Positions 22,965-31,428 of a stretch of 42,724 nucleotides of DNA are shown here, piece by piece (position 1 is the first letter of the stretch; each line of letters opens with the position of its first letter). The position numbers and the translations under genes are program-made. A model generated the notes under the pieces. That model searched no databases. It saw only the letters and a program-made list of their open reading frames with translations, and was not told the DNA's origin. The DNA is taken from NCBI RefSeq assembly GCF_023218075.1, contig NZ_JALPTB010000056.1:1-42724 (forward strand). Reading direction: 5' to 3'. This DNA is from Rhodococcus sp. HM1. GTDB lineage: Bacteria > Actinomycetota > Actinomycetes > Mycobacteriales > Mycobacteriaceae.

Positions 22965-25217
22965 TCAGCGCACCACGGTGCGGGTGACGGCGACGATGGG
23001 TCCGACGACGACCTTCCCGTCGGGTGGGGTGTACCCGGGAACGACCGCGAGATCACCGGACAGGTCGGCGACGCGGACCTCGACTTCGTCTGCGGGGCCG
23101 GTGGTTTCGAGATCCAGGCGCACCTCGATGCCGTCCGGGCTCTCGGTGGTGTACAGGAATCCGAAGTCGGCACCCGGCTCGACGGCCGCGCCGTCGACGA
23201 TCGCCTCTCGCACCGTCGCGCCCTCGACCCACAAACCCAGGGTGGCAGCGCCGCGCGGGGAGGACAGACGCAATTGCAGCACGCGGCCGCCGTCGACCTG
23301 CGCATCGTCCAGAACGTCGACCCTCGGCGGCTCGAGCGGGGCGATCGGTGCGGGACCGTGAGCCAGCGAAGTTCCCGGGCGCCAAGGGAAATAGTCGGGC
23401 AACGGGGCGGGGGACTCGGTGAGCAGGTCGGCGCTCCAGTCGGAGCGCGGCCGATCCGGCGACGCCCATACCGCCTCACCGTGATCGGCGTCGAGAGAGT
23501 AGAACACCTCCTCCTGGCGCGGTGCGGTCGCGCCGGCGCGGTTGGTGTAACCGCCGAGCAGCGTGCACCCGACGACCGCGAACACGGTGAGCACCGCGAT
23601 CGGCACGGCGCCCTGGTCCGGCAGGAGCGGGCCCGTCAGCGGCAGCAGAAGTGCGAACAGCACCGCGACGAACGCGCCGGCGAGCGGCGCTCCGAACATC
23701 AGGCCGGCGTCGAACGAGGCGAGCACCGCCGGGACGGTGACGAGGGCGGCCGGTAGGAGTCCGGCGACCACCACGACGGTCCGCCACCACGTCGACCGCT
23801 GCGGAATCGCCTCGGCGACGAGCACCCCGAGGACGGCGGGGAGCGCGGGCAGCACCAGCGGGCTCGCGATCCCCATGAACGGCAGGGCGGCGAGCGCCAC
23901 GAGGGTGACGACCACCAGCGCCCCGACCGCGAAGGCCGGCGCACCGAATCGCCGGCGCACCGCCACGTATGCGGTGGTGAGCACACCGACGGCGGCGACG
24001 ACCGCGGCGAGTTGATAGAAGCCGGTCCGGTAGGGCTCGCTGATCGGGACGGAACCCAGACCGGGGACGACCCGCTGCGACATCCACCACGGCAGGAACG
24101 CAGCGCCCCCCGCCGCGACCGCCGCGACCAGCGCGACCCCGGTGGCCCGACCGATCTGTCCGGCGGAGGCGTCGCGGCGGCGGATCCGGACCACCGCGAG
24201 CACCGCGACCGCGACGGCGAGCACGAGGGTCAGCGCCACCTCCATCCACCGCGGGTAGTACAGCAGGCCCCACGGCGTGGTGGCGACGATGTCGGTGCCC
24301 CCGCCGAGCGCGGTCAGATCGGTCGCGCCCAGGGTGAGCGCGGTGGCGAGGGCGACGTCGCCCATCTGTTGCAGCGACGACCGGCTCAGGCGATCGGGTG
24401 TGTCGAGCGGTGTGTGGTAGTAGGCGCTGCCCCCGGCGATCGCGGTGTCGTAGCCGTGGAGGCCCGCCTCGTCGAATCGGCGGAAGTCGGTGTCGTTGGG
24501 CAACGCCTCGAACGCCGTCTGCGTGAACGAGTCGGCCAGTGCGTCCGGTGCCTGCGCCAGGATGCGGACCAGATCCGCGTTGGGGGAGGAGATCCGGAAC
24601 GTCAGCGGCATCCCGGCGTTGCCCCGAGCCTCGTGGTTGAGCACCACCATCGGGCCCGGAAACGGGGGCGGCTGCGTCGTGAACAGCTGGGCGCCCAGTA
24701 AGCCCCGTTCCTCACCGTCGGTGACCAGAACCACGACGTTGTTGCGGGGCCGCTCGCCGTCGGTCAGGGCACGGGCCGTCTCGAGGACGGTGCCGACCCC
24801 GATGCCGTCGTCGGAGGCGCCGGGGGAGGCGGTCACGGTGTCGTAGTGCGCGGCCAGCACGACGGTTCCGGTGGGATCCGTGCCGGCCAGCGTCGCGACG
24901 ACGTTGCTCAGCCGGGCGCCGCGCCGGGTGTGGGAATCGGTCGGCGTGAACCAGCCGACGCCCTCCTGCACGGTGGTGTCCCAGCCGAGATCGTCGAGGA
25001 CGCGCACCAGGTAGTCGCGCGCCGCGGTGTGGCCGGGTGACGCGAGCGGTCGCGGTTCGGCGGCCACGACGTCGATGTGTTCGGCCGCGCGCGCCGCGCT
25101 GAATTCGGAGGGCGGAGCGTCGGCGCCGAGCGGAGCGGCGGGATCGGGGACGACCGTCGCGGCGACCCCGACGAGGAGAACGACGAGCAGGCCCAGCACG
25201 TTCGGCAGGCGATCCAT
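22965..25217 (-). CDS. Large membrane-bound M28-family zinc aminopeptidase
   Basis: A 750-aa protein from ATG 25217. A signal-anchor helix (about 5-22) precedes an M28 peptidase domain (about 40-300) with the zinc and catalytic residues visible: AAHYDT (His124), ASDDGIG (Asp136), DGEERG (Glu169/170) and YHTPLDTPD (His268). About eight hydrophobic helices follow (roughly 320-580), then a C-terminal beta-rich exported domain of about 170 residues. This resembles the eukaryotic ERMP1 plan. The peptidase and tail domains should face outside. Its substrate is unknown. The mRNA appears leaderless. Confidence 0.88.
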   Translation of the reverse strand: MDRLPNVLGLLVVLLVGVAATVVPDPAAPLGADAPPSEFSAARAAEHIDVVAAEPRPLASPGHTAARDYLVRVLDDLGWDTTVQEGVGWFTPTDSHTRRGARLSNVVATLAGTDPTGTVVLAAHYDTVTASPGASDDGIGVGTVLETARALTDGERPRNNVVVLVTDGEERGLLGAQLFTTQPPPFPGPMVVLNHEARGNAGMPLTFRISSPNADLVRILAQAPDALADSFTQTAFEALPNDTDFRRFDEAGLHGYDTAIAGGSAYYHTPLDTPDRLSRSSLQQMGDVALATALTLGATDLTALGGGTDIVATTPWGLLYYPRWMEVALTLVLAVAVAVLAVVRIRRRDASAGQIGRATGVALVAAVAAGGAAFLPWWMSQRVVPGLGSVPISEPYRTGFYQLAAVVAAVGVLTTAYVAVRRRFGAPAFAVGALVVVTLVALAALPFMGIASPLVLPALPAVLGVLVAEAIPQRSTWWRTVVVVAGLLPAALVTVPAVLASFDAGLMFGAPLAGAFVAVLFALLLPLTGPLLPDQGAVPIAVLTVFAVVGCTLLGGYTNRAGATAPRQEEVFYSLDADHGEAVWASPDRPRSDWSADLLTESPAPLPDYFPWRPGTSLAHGPAPIAPLEPPRVDVLDDAQVDGGRVLQLRLSSPRGAATLGLWVEGATVREAIVDGAAVEPGADFGFLYTTESPDGIEVRLDLETTGPADEVEVRVADLSGDLAVVPGYTPPDGKVVVGPIVAVTRTVVR

Positions 25218-25223
25218 GCTGGG

Positions 25224-25229
25224 AGCGTA
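25224..25229 (-). promoter_or_regulatory. -10 hexamer (TACGCT) of the M28 peptidase gene, leaderless
   Basis: On the minus strand TACGCT ends 6 nt before ATG 25217, between the hmp terminator and the gene. Confidence 0.6.
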
Positions 25230-25237
25230 GCGGAGGA

Positions 25238-25277
25238 ACAGCCGTACCCCCGGGCACTGGACCGGGGGTACGGCTGT
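25238..25277 (-). terminator. Terminator hairpin after hmp
   Basis: A perfect 16-bp stem (25238-25253 with 25262-25277) around an 8-nt loop, 13 bp past the hmp stop. It separates hmp from the promoter of the M28 peptidase gene. Confidence 0.85.
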
Positions 25278-25290
25278 AGCGGGTGGAGCG

Positions 25291-26514
25291 TCAGGAAGCG
25301 GGCGACCAGCTGTCCGGACCGAAGACCTCGTAGTGGATGTTCTCGGCCGGGATGTTGCGCTCGATCAGGGCCTCGCGCATCGACAGCATGAACGGCAGCG
25401 GACCGCACAGGTAGGCCTGGGTGTCGGGATCGAGCGGCAGGTCGCTCAGCTCGGCGCGACCGAGGCGGACCGTCGCGAGCGGCTGACGGGCACCGAGATC
25501 CTCGTACCAGCGGTGTACCTCGGCTCCGGGGATGCGTTCGACGAGCGTCGCCAGCTCCTGGCGGTGCGCGTGGTTCGCGACGGACCGGTCTGCGTGCAGC
25601 ACCGAGACCCGGCGGGCGTCACCGGTTTCCGCGAGATGCGAGAGCATGCCGATCATCGGGGTGCAGCCGATACCGGCCGACGCGAGGAACAGCGGCGCGT
25701 CGTTCTCGGTGAGAACCAGGTCGCCGAAGGGCGTGGTCACCTGAAGCTCGTCTCCCTCGAAGACGTTCTCGAACAGGTAGTTCGAGACCTCGCCGGCGGG
25801 GGCGACGGTGCCGTCCTCGGTGGGGTGCGCGAGCACACGCTTGACGGTGATGCGCCAGTCCCCCTGCGACGGCGCGCTCGACAAGCTGTACTGGCGGATC
25901 TGACGGGCGCCGTCGGGAAGCTTGACGCCGACCGAAAGGTACTGTCCGGCACGGAATCCCGGAAGGGGAGCGCCGTCGAGTGAAGTGAGGACGAAGGAGA
26001 CGGTGTCCGCGGACTGGTAGACACGTTCGGCGACACGCACGTTGCGCCACACGTCACCGGGAGCCACACCGGCGGCCTTGTAGAGGTCGTCCTCCATCTT
26101 GATCAGGGTGTTGGCCATCAGCCAGTACACCTCGTCCCACGCTGCGGCTACCTCGGGAGTAACTGCCTCGCCGAGGATTTCGACGATCGCCTCGAAGAGG
26201 TGCTTGTGCACGATCCAGTACTCCTCGGGCTTGATGCCGAGCGAGGCGTGCTTGTGGGCGATGCGGGACAGGATCGTCTCGACACGGGCCGGATCGGGAT
26301 CGAGCTGCAGCGTCGCGAACGCCGCGATGGAGCCGGCCAGTGCCTTCTGCTGCTCACCCTGCTTCTGGTTGCCGCGGTTGAACAGGTCGCGTTCGAGTTC
26401 GGGATGTGCGGCGAACATCTTCTTGTAGAACAAGGGGGTGATGTCACCGATGGCGGCGCCCACGGCGGGCAGCGTCGCCTGGATCACTTCCTTGGATTCG
26501 GGTGAGAGCGGCAT
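25291..26514 (-). CDS. hmp: Flavohaemoprotein (nitric oxide dioxygenase)
   Basis: A 407-aa protein; ATG 26514 is preceded by GGAG with an 8-nt gap. The globin domain (1-140) has the B10 Tyr30 in LFYKKM and the proximal haem His89 in IAHKHASLGIKPEEY. The FAD domain (about 150-265) has the flavin motif RQYSLSSAP. The NAD domain has GIGCTPMIGML, YLCGPLPFM and the C-terminal NIHYEVFGPD. It converts NO and O2 to nitrate using NAD(P)H, with electrons passing from FAD to haem. It lies 55 bp downstream of nsrR and is probably co-transcribed with it, so NO relieves its repression. A terminator follows. Confidence 0.96.
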   Translation of the reverse strand: MPLSPESKEVIQATLPAVGAAIGDITPLFYKKMFAAHPELERDLFNRGNQKQGEQQKALAGSIAAFATLQLDPDPARVETILSRIAHKHASLGIKPEEYWIVHKHLFEAIVEILGEAVTPEVAAAWDEVYWLMANTLIKMEDDLYKAAGVAPGDVWRNVRVAERVYQSADTVSFVLTSLDGAPLPGFRAGQYLSVGVKLPDGARQIRQYSLSSAPSQGDWRITVKRVLAHPTEDGTVAPAGEVSNYLFENVFEGDELQVTTPFGDLVLTENDAPLFLASAGIGCTPMIGMLSHLAETGDARRVSVLHADRSVANHAHRQELATLVERIPGAEVHRWYEDLGARQPLATVRLGRAELSDLPLDPDTQAYLCGPLPFMLSMREALIERNIPAENIHYEVFGPDSWSPAS

Positions 26515-26569
26515 CGTTGGGCTCCGTTCTTGAGGGGTTCCGGGGAACGCGGTCGTACTTGTGGGCTGT

Positions 26570-27010
26570 TCAGACGGCAGGACGGGTGAGCTGCAGCAGC
26601 ACAGGATTCTGTTGCGCCGTAGCAAGATCCGCGATGGTGACGGAGTCGAGTGCGGCGTAGAACGCTTCCTGCGCGTCGCGCAACGCCTTGCGAAGGCTGC
26701 AACCGGACCGCAGCGGGCACGGTTTCCCTCCCTCGCAGTCGACGACTTCGTCGTCGCCTTCGAGTTGCCGAGCCAGCCATCCGATGGAGGCGGACCGGCC
26801 GAGTTCGGTGATGGTCAGGCCACCGCCGCGGCCGCGACGGGTGGTGACGACACCGAGCTCGCTCAGGCGGGCAACCACCTTGGTGGTGTGTGCGTAGGAC
26901 AGATTCAGTTGCTCGGCAACATTTTTGGTGCTGGGCAGGCTGTCCGCCGCGGTGGCTGCCAGGTGCATGACAACTCGCAGTCCGAGATCGGTGAACTGGG
27001 TGAGTTGCAT
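26570..27010 (-). CDS. nsrR: NsrR nitric-oxide-sensing Rrf2-family repressor
   Basis: A 146-aa protein; ATG 27010 gives the standard start MQLTQFTDLGLRVVMHLA. The winged HTH (about 25-60) includes VAEQLNLSYAHTTKVVARLS. The three cluster cysteines are Cys92, Cys98 and Cys104 in VDCEGGKPCPLRSGC, and Asp8, which supplies the fourth ligand in Streptomyces NsrR, is conserved. The [4Fe-4S] cluster reacts with NO and releases DNA. The downstream hmp gene is its classic target. An AT-rich inverted repeat just upstream (27026-27049) is the likely operator for autoregulation of the nsrR-hmp operon. Confidence 0.94.
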   Translation of the reverse strand: MQLTQFTDLGLRVVMHLAATAADSLPSTKNVAEQLNLSYAHTTKVVARLSELGVVTTRRGRGGGLTITELGRSASIGWLARQLEGDDEVVDCEGGKPCPLRSGCSLRKALRDAQEAFYAALDSVTIADLATAQQNPVLLQLTRPAV

Positions 27011-27025
27011 GGACACAGACTAGAT

Positions 27026-27049
27026 AATTTGCATCCGATATGACAATTT
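27026..27049 (-). promoter_or_regulatory. Probable NsrR operator
   Basis: An imperfect dyad with outer arms AAATTG and CAAATT, and inner CAT/ATG one base out of register, in a strikingly AT-rich patch 16-39 bp before the nsrR start. Rrf2-type operators have this size and AT-rich character. Confidence 0.6.
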
Positions 27050-27140
27050 AATGTGACCCGGATCGCAGAATCGAAGATTCCGATGTATCCATCGTGCCGA
27101 TCCGCTAGTGCTGCCGCCAGAGAAGTCCGGGCCCGATCCC

Positions 27141-27160
27141 GGTGGGACCAAAGTCCGTAC
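27141..27160 (+). promoter_or_regulatory. DevR/DosR box upstream of a universal stress gene
   Basis: The core GGGACCAAAGTCCG matches 12 of 14 positions of the mycobacterial DosR core GGGACTWWAGTCCC. Its centre is at 27150.5, which is -42.5 from the inferred leaderless start at 27193, the usual position for DosR activation overlapping the -35 region. A DevR homologue is encoded 5 kb away. Confidence 0.7.
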
Positions 27161-27180
27161 CCGAGCCCGAGGCGGCGGGT

Positions 27181-27186
27181 TAGCCT
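27181..27186 (+). promoter_or_regulatory. -10 hexamer (TAGCCT) of the stress-protein gene, leaderless
   Basis: TAGCCT ends 6 nt before GTG 27193. The DevR-like box lies immediately upstream, where a -35 element would be. Confidence 0.6.
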
Positions 27187-27192
27187 CGGATC

Positions 27193-28083
27193 GTGACGCT
27201 TCCAGAAGGCAACAATCAGGTGGTCGTCGGTGTGGACGGATCGGCCGCATCGACAGCAGCGGTCCGCTGGGCCGCCGCGACCGCGGCGGCTCGCGACCTC
27301 GTGCTCCGCATCGTCCACGTCATCGACTTCTCGCCGACCGGCTACGCCGGGGCGCCGTACGTCGAGTCCGCGAAGGTCTTCGAATGGGCCGAGGAGGACG
27401 GGCGGGTCATGCTGTCCGACGCCGCGGCCGTCGCTCGCGCGGTCGCCCCGGACGTGCGGATCGAGACCACGCTCGTGCCGGCCGGTGGATCGCACTGGTT
27501 CGTCGAGGAGTCCGCCCGGGCCCGCATGATCGTGCTGGGCGCGTCCGGCAGCGGGCGGATCGGGCAGGCCCTGCTCGGATCCACCCCGATCGTGGTCGCG
27601 AGCCACGGGCACTGCCCGGTCGTGGTGGTGCGCGGTGACGAGCCCGACCCGACCGCGCCCGTCGTCGTCGGAGTGGACGGCAGCCCGATCAGCGAGCGCG
27701 CCGTCGCCGCCGCGTTCGAGGAAGCCTCGCAGCGCGGGGTCCCGCTCGTCGCCGTCCACGTCTGGAGCGACGTCAAGGTGGGCACCTTCTCCGGGGCCGA
27801 TCGGGCCGAGCTGCTCGACCCGCGGGCGTTCGAGGACAGCGAGCAGGTGCTGCTCGCCGAACGCCTCAGCGGCTACTGCGAGCGGTACCCGGATGTGGTC
27901 GTGCACCGCGAGGTGTACCTCGACGGGCCGCGCCTGCACCTGCAGGCGTGGAGCGAAAAGGCGCAGCTCGTCGTCGTCGGCAGCCGCGGCCGCGGTGGCT
28001 TCACCGGCCTGCTGCTCGGCTCCACCGGCAACGGTCTGATCCGGGAAGCGCACTGCCCGGTGATGGTGGTGCGTCCCGCGTAA
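27193..28083 (+). CDS. Two-domain universal stress protein
   Basis: A 296-aa protein starting at GTG 27193 with tandem UspA domains (about 8-147 and 155-295). Each opens with VVVGVDGS and ends with a nucleotide-binding loop: GASGSGRIGQALLGS in the first and GSRGRGGFTGLLLGS in the second, so ATP binding is likely. In mycobacteria such tandem stress proteins (for example Rv3134c, next to devR) belong to the DosR hypoxia regulon. A good DevR box at -42.5 supports the same control here. It is followed by an F420-type oxidoreductase and a second stress protein on the same strand. Confidence 0.93.
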   Translation: MTLPEGNNQVVVGVDGSAASTAAVRWAAATAAARDLVLRIVHVIDFSPTGYAGAPYVESAKVFEWAEEDGRVMLSDAAAVARAVAPDVRIETTLVPAGGSHWFVEESARARMIVLGASGSGRIGQALLGSTPIVVASHGHCPVVVVRGDEPDPTAPVVVGVDGSPISERAVAAAFEEASQRGVPLVAVHVWSDVKVGTFSGADRAELLDPRAFEDSEQVLLAERLSGYCERYPDVVVHREVYLDGPRLHLQAWSEKAQLVVVGSRGRGGFTGLLLGSTGNGLIREAHCPVMVVRPA

Positions 28084-28163
28084 GCCCGAAGTGCTGACGG
28101 TAGGGTTCGGGTGCACGGTTTCGACGAGTGCCCTTCCGGGCGCCGCACGATTGGGGAAGATGC

Positions 28164-29204
28164 ATGCGCATCGGGATGGGATTGAACTACAGCGGCGGAT
28201 TCGCCGAGACGGCCGCCGAGGTCGCAGACCTGGAGCGGGCCGGTCTCGACATCGTCTTCGTCCCGGAGGCGTACTCGTTCGACGCGGTCAGCCAGCTCGG
28301 CTATCTCGCCGCGAAGACCACGCGGGTCGAGCTGGCGTCCGGCATCTTCCAGCTGTACACCCGGACCCCGAGCCTGACCGCGATGACGGCGGCCGGTCTC
28401 GACTTCGTCTCCGACGGCCGCTTCGTCATGGGTATCGGCGCCTCCGGTCCGCAGGTCATCGAGGGCTTCCACGGCGTCCCCTACGACGCGCCGCTCGGAC
28501 GCACCCGCGAGATCGTCGACATCTGCCGGCAGGTGTGGCGCCGCGAGAAGGTCCAGCACCAGGGCCGGTACTACCAGATCCCGCTGCCCGCCGACCGCGG
28601 CACCGGCCTGGGCAAGCCGCTGAAGATCATCAATCAGCCGGTGCGGGAACGCATCCCGATCGTCATCGCATCGCTCGGCCCGAAGAACGTCGCGATGACC
28701 GCCGAGATCGCCGAGGGCTGGGAGCCGATCTTCTACTACCCGGAGAAGGCCGCCGACGTCTGGGGCGACGCCCTCGCGAAGGGCAAGGCCAAGCGCGACC
28801 CGTCGCTCGGTGACCTCCAGATCTACACCACCCCGGCGCTGGCCATCGGCGAGGACGTCGACCACATGCTCGAGTGGATCAAGCCGCACCTCGCGCTGTA
28901 CATCGGCGGCATGGGCGCCAAGGGCAAGAACTTCTACAACGACCTCGCCGTCCGCTACGGCTACGCGAAGGAAGCCGAAATCATCCAGGACCTCTACCTG
29001 GCCGGCAAGAAGCAGGAAGCGGCCGCCGCGGTTCCCGACGATCTGGTGCGCGCCGTCTCGCTCATCGGACCGGAAGGCTATGTCCGCGAACGCGTCGCCG
29101 CATTCGCCGAATCCGGCGTCACCACCCTGTCGGTGACCCCGCTCGCCGCCGACAGCGCCGGCCGGATCCGCCTGATCGAGCAGCTCCGGGCAATCTGCGA
29201 CTGA
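28164..29204 (+). CDS. LLM-class, probable F420-dependent oxidoreductase
   Basis: A 346-aa luciferase-like barrel; ATG 28164 follows GGGGAAG. Visible landmarks are AGLDIVFVPEAYSFDA, TTRVELASGIFQLYTRTP, DFVSDGRFVMGIGASGPQVI, and PIVIASLGPKNVAMTAEIAEG, abbreviated here. This is the group of mycobacterial proteins such as Rv3520c, thought to use coenzyme F420. The substrate is unknown. It lies between two universal stress genes, the second only 36 bp downstream, and may form an operon with that gene. A possible -10 (TAGGGT) lies in the 80-bp gap upstream. Confidence 0.85.
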   Translation: MRIGMGLNYSGGFAETAAEVADLERAGLDIVFVPEAYSFDAVSQLGYLAAKTTRVELASGIFQLYTRTPSLTAMTAAGLDFVSDGRFVMGIGASGPQVIEGFHGVPYDAPLGRTREIVDICRQVWRREKVQHQGRYYQIPLPADRGTGLGKPLKIINQPVRERIPIVIASLGPKNVAMTAEIAEGWEPIFYYPEKAADVWGDALAKGKAKRDPSLGDLQIYTTPALAIGEDVDHMLEWIKPHLALYIGGMGAKGKNFYNDLAVRYGYAKEAEIIQDLYLAGKKQEAAAAVPDDLVRAVSLIGPEGYVRERVAAFAESGVTTLSVTPLAADSAGRIRLIEQLRAICD

Positions 29205-29240
29205 CAGACCCACCGCGTCAACATCGAGAAGAGGACACAG

Positions 29241-30146
29241 ATGAGCGATCCCAAGCCGATCGTCGTGGCCGTCGACGGGTCGGAAGCGGCTACCACCGCC
29301 GTGATCTGGGCGGCGCGCACCGCCGCGGCCCGTGGCCTGCCGTTGCACATCGTCACCGTCGTGCACGTGCCGTCGTTCTACTACTCCGAGCCCTACCTGG
29401 CGCAGAGTTTCCACCAGGAGATGAAGGACACCGCGCGGGCCCGGCTGGACAGCTCGGCCGTCCTGGCGCGGCAGACCGCCGAGGAGATCGGCCGTCCTCT
29501 CGAGGTGACCACCGCCCAGGTCGAGGGGAAGGTCGCGCAGACCCTCGTCGACCTGTCCGCCCACGCCCGGCAGCTCGTTCTCGGGTCGCGCGGTCTCGGT
29601 GAGGTGAAGGGCCTGCTCGTCGGTTCGGTGACGCTTGCGGTCGCCGCGCATTCGCACGCACCGGTCGCGGTGGTGCGCGGGCGCACCCTCGACGGTGCAC
29701 CGCCCGCAGAGGGGCCGGTCGTCGTCGGTGTCGACGGCTCCGAATCCTGCGAGGCGGCCGTCGAGGTCGCGTTCGAGGAGGCCGCGGCACGACGAGCGAC
29801 CCTCGTCGCCGTCAACGTGTGGAGCGACGTCAGCGTCCAGCCGTCGCTCGGTGCGGTGCCCGAGGATCCGCAGTGGAGCACCATCCAGACCGGGGAGGAA
29901 GTGGTGCTCGCCGAGCGCCTCGCCGGGTTCCGGGAACGCTACCCGGACGTCGTGGTGGAACGGGTGGTCGCGCGGGACCGGCCGGTGCGGGTCCTGAGCG
30001 AATACGCCGAGACCGCACAGCTTCTCGTCGTCGGCACCCGTGGTCGCGGGGGATTCAAGGGCCTGCTGCTCGGTTCGACCAGCAACGCGCTGATCCAGAC
30101 CGCGGACTGCCCGGTCATCGTGGTGCGCCCGTACGACGCGCCGTAA
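29241..30146 (+). CDS. Two-domain universal stress protein
   Basis: A 301-aa protein; ATG 29241 follows AGAAGAGGA. It has tandem UspA domains (about 5-147 and 155-298) opening with IVVAVDGSEAATTAV and VVVGVDGSESCEAAV. The second domain keeps the ATP loop GTRGRGGFKGLLLGSTSNAL; the first has a shorter GSRGLGEVKGLLVGSVT version. It is 36 bp behind the F420-type oxidoreductase and is paralogous to the stress protein at 27193. A strong hairpin follows, so this is the last gene of the group. Confidence 0.93.
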   Translation: MSDPKPIVVAVDGSEAATTAVIWAARTAAARGLPLHIVTVVHVPSFYYSEPYLAQSFHQEMKDTARARLDSSAVLARQTAEEIGRPLEVTTAQVEGKVAQTLVDLSAHARQLVLGSRGLGEVKGLLVGSVTLAVAAHSHAPVAVVRGRTLDGAPPAEGPVVVGVDGSESCEAAVEVAFEEAAARRATLVAVNVWSDVSVQPSLGAVPEDPQWSTIQTGEEVVLAERLAGFRERYPDVVVERVVARDRPVRVLSEYAETAQLLVVGTRGRGGFKGLLLGSTSNALIQTADCPVIVVRPYDAP

Positions 30147-30147
30147 C

Positions 30148-30186
30148 GGGTGGCGGTTCGGTCCCACCGGGGCCGAGCCGCCACCC
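30148..30186. terminator. Bidirectional terminator between convergent operons
   Basis: A 14-bp stem with one G-T pair (30148-30161 with 30173-30186) and an 11-nt loop, starting directly after the stress-protein stop and 24 bp from the stop of the convergent small gene. Confidence 0.8.
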
Positions 30187-30209
30187 GCCGGTGGGGATTC
30201 GGCTTCGGC

Positions 30210-30461
30210 TCAGCCGAACTCGTCGATTCCCCGCTCGCGGAGTTGTGCCCACACGTCCGCCGGGTGCACCCCGCGGCGGATCGCGTCGTTCTCGATGAGA
30301 ACCCCCAGCATCAGCGACGTCAGATACGCGGCGTCCTCCGCGTGTTCGGTCGCGTAGCGGGCGCGCAGCCAGCCGGATGTGTTCTGCTGCTTGGCGTTTC
30401 GTGCCATCTCCAGGACCGCGTGGAACAGCTCGTCCGCCGGCTTCTCGGTCGGGGCGCTCAC
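30210..30461 (-). CDS. Small conserved-looking protein coupled to the desaturase (83 aa)
   Basis: GTG 30461 overlaps the desaturase stop by 4 bp, so translation is coupled. The product is a soluble, mainly helical, acidic protein with no cysteine, signal or membrane segment. Its sequence includes PADELFHAVLEMARNAKQQN, then ATEHAEDAAYLTSLMLGVLI and VWAQLRERGIDEFG. I do not recognise the family. The coupling and shared operon suggest an accessory role for the desaturase, for example stability or electron-donor docking, but this is only inference. Confidence 0.75.
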   Translation of the reverse strand: MSAPTEKPADELFHAVLEMARNAKQQNTSGWLRARYATEHAEDAAYLTSLMLGVLIENDAIRRGVHPADVWAQLRERGIDEFG

Positions 30462-31405
30462 GCGTCGACCTTCTCTTCGCGCTTGGACTGTCGGGCGAGT
30501 GCGCGGTCGCGGGACTCCTCGAACCGCACCGCCTGTGCCTCGAGGTCCACCAGGAACCGGTCGAGCTGCTCGCGCAGATCCTCACCGCGCGCACCGAAGT
30601 CGGTGCGTTCGAAGATCCGCCACTTGCGCAGCACCGGCTGCACGACGTCGTCGAGATGCTGACGCAGGTCGTAGATGCCGCCCTTGGCGATGAGCACGGC
30701 GTTGCGCCGGAAGCCCGCCATCGACGCGCCCGGCATCCGGAAGTTGGTGAGAATCCGCACGACCGCCTCGAGGGTCTGATCGGGTGCGACGTCGAGCGCC
30801 CCTTCGACGATGTTGCGGTAGAACATCATGTGCAGGTTCTCGTCCGCGGCCACTCGTGCGAGCATCCGGTCCGCGATCGGATCGCCGCAGGCCTTGCCGG
30901 TGTTGCGGTGGGATACGCGGGTGGCCAGTTCCTGGAAGGTCACGTACGACACCGAATCGAGCATCGACGTGGCGCCGGGCGCGAACCCGTTCGTCATGTG
31001 CTCCATCCGCGCGTTCTCGAGCGCCACCGGATCGACCCCGCGGGTGACCACCAGATAGTCGCGCATGACGATCGAGTGCTTGTTCTCCTCGGCGGTCCAC
31101 CGCCCCACCCACGTGCCCCACGCCCCGTCGAAACCGAAATGCTCGGCGATCTCGCGGTGGTACGACGGCAGGTTGTCCTCGGTGAGCAGATTCGTGATCA
31201 TCGCGGCCTTCGCCGTCTCGCTGAGCGAGGACTGCTCCGGATCCCAGTCGACGCCGCCCAGCGCCGCGAAGTTCCGGCCGTCGTCCCAGGGGACGAAGTC
31301 GTGCGGATGCCAGTCCTTCGCCATCGCCAGGTGCCGGTTGACGTTCTCCTCGGCGACCGGTTCGAGTTCGCGGAGCAGTTCGATGTCCGTGAGTCGTCTT
31401 GTCAC
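30458..31405 (-). CDS. Acyl-ACP desaturase, DesA family (di-iron)
   Basis: A 315-aa protein from GTG 31405. All six ligands of the di-iron site can be picked out: Glu76 (LTEDNLPSYH), Glu107 and His110 (AEENKH), Glu159 (TFQEL), Glu189 and His192 (ADENLH). The family inserts a double bond into ACP- or CoA-bound fatty chains using O2 and reduced ferredoxin. Mycobacterial DesA1/DesA2 act on mycolic acid precursors, and this is a shorter relative. It lies 23 bp downstream of an Acg-type nitroreductase and is coupled to an 83-aa protein, inside a block with DevR-like control. Confidence 0.9.
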   Translation of the reverse strand: MTRRLTDIELLRELEPVAEENVNRHLAMAKDWHPHDFVPWDDGRNFAALGGVDWDPEQSSLSETAKAAMITNLLTEDNLPSYHREIAEHFGFDGAWGTWVGRWTAEENKHSIVMRDYLVVTRGVDPVALENARMEHMTNGFAPGATSMLDSVSYVTFQELATRVSHRNTGKACGDPIADRMLARVAADENLHMMFYRNIVEGALDVAPDQTLEAVVRILTNFRMPGASMAGFRRNAVLIAKGGIYDLRQHLDDVVQPVLRKWRIFERTDFGARGEDLREQLDRFLVDLEAQAVRFEESRDRALARQSKREEKVDA

Positions 31406-31428
31406 AGTGCGAATCCCTCGTCTCGGTG

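Noticed and set aside
27129..27140. A second DevR box directly upstream of the one at 27141
   Set aside because: GGGCCCGATCCC has the wrong spacing for the DosR core; too weak to call.
27873..30167. A 764-codon open frame antisense to the stress-protein/oxidoreductase genes
   Set aside because: Composition typical of antisense high-GC frames, and the opposite strand holds three clear genes.
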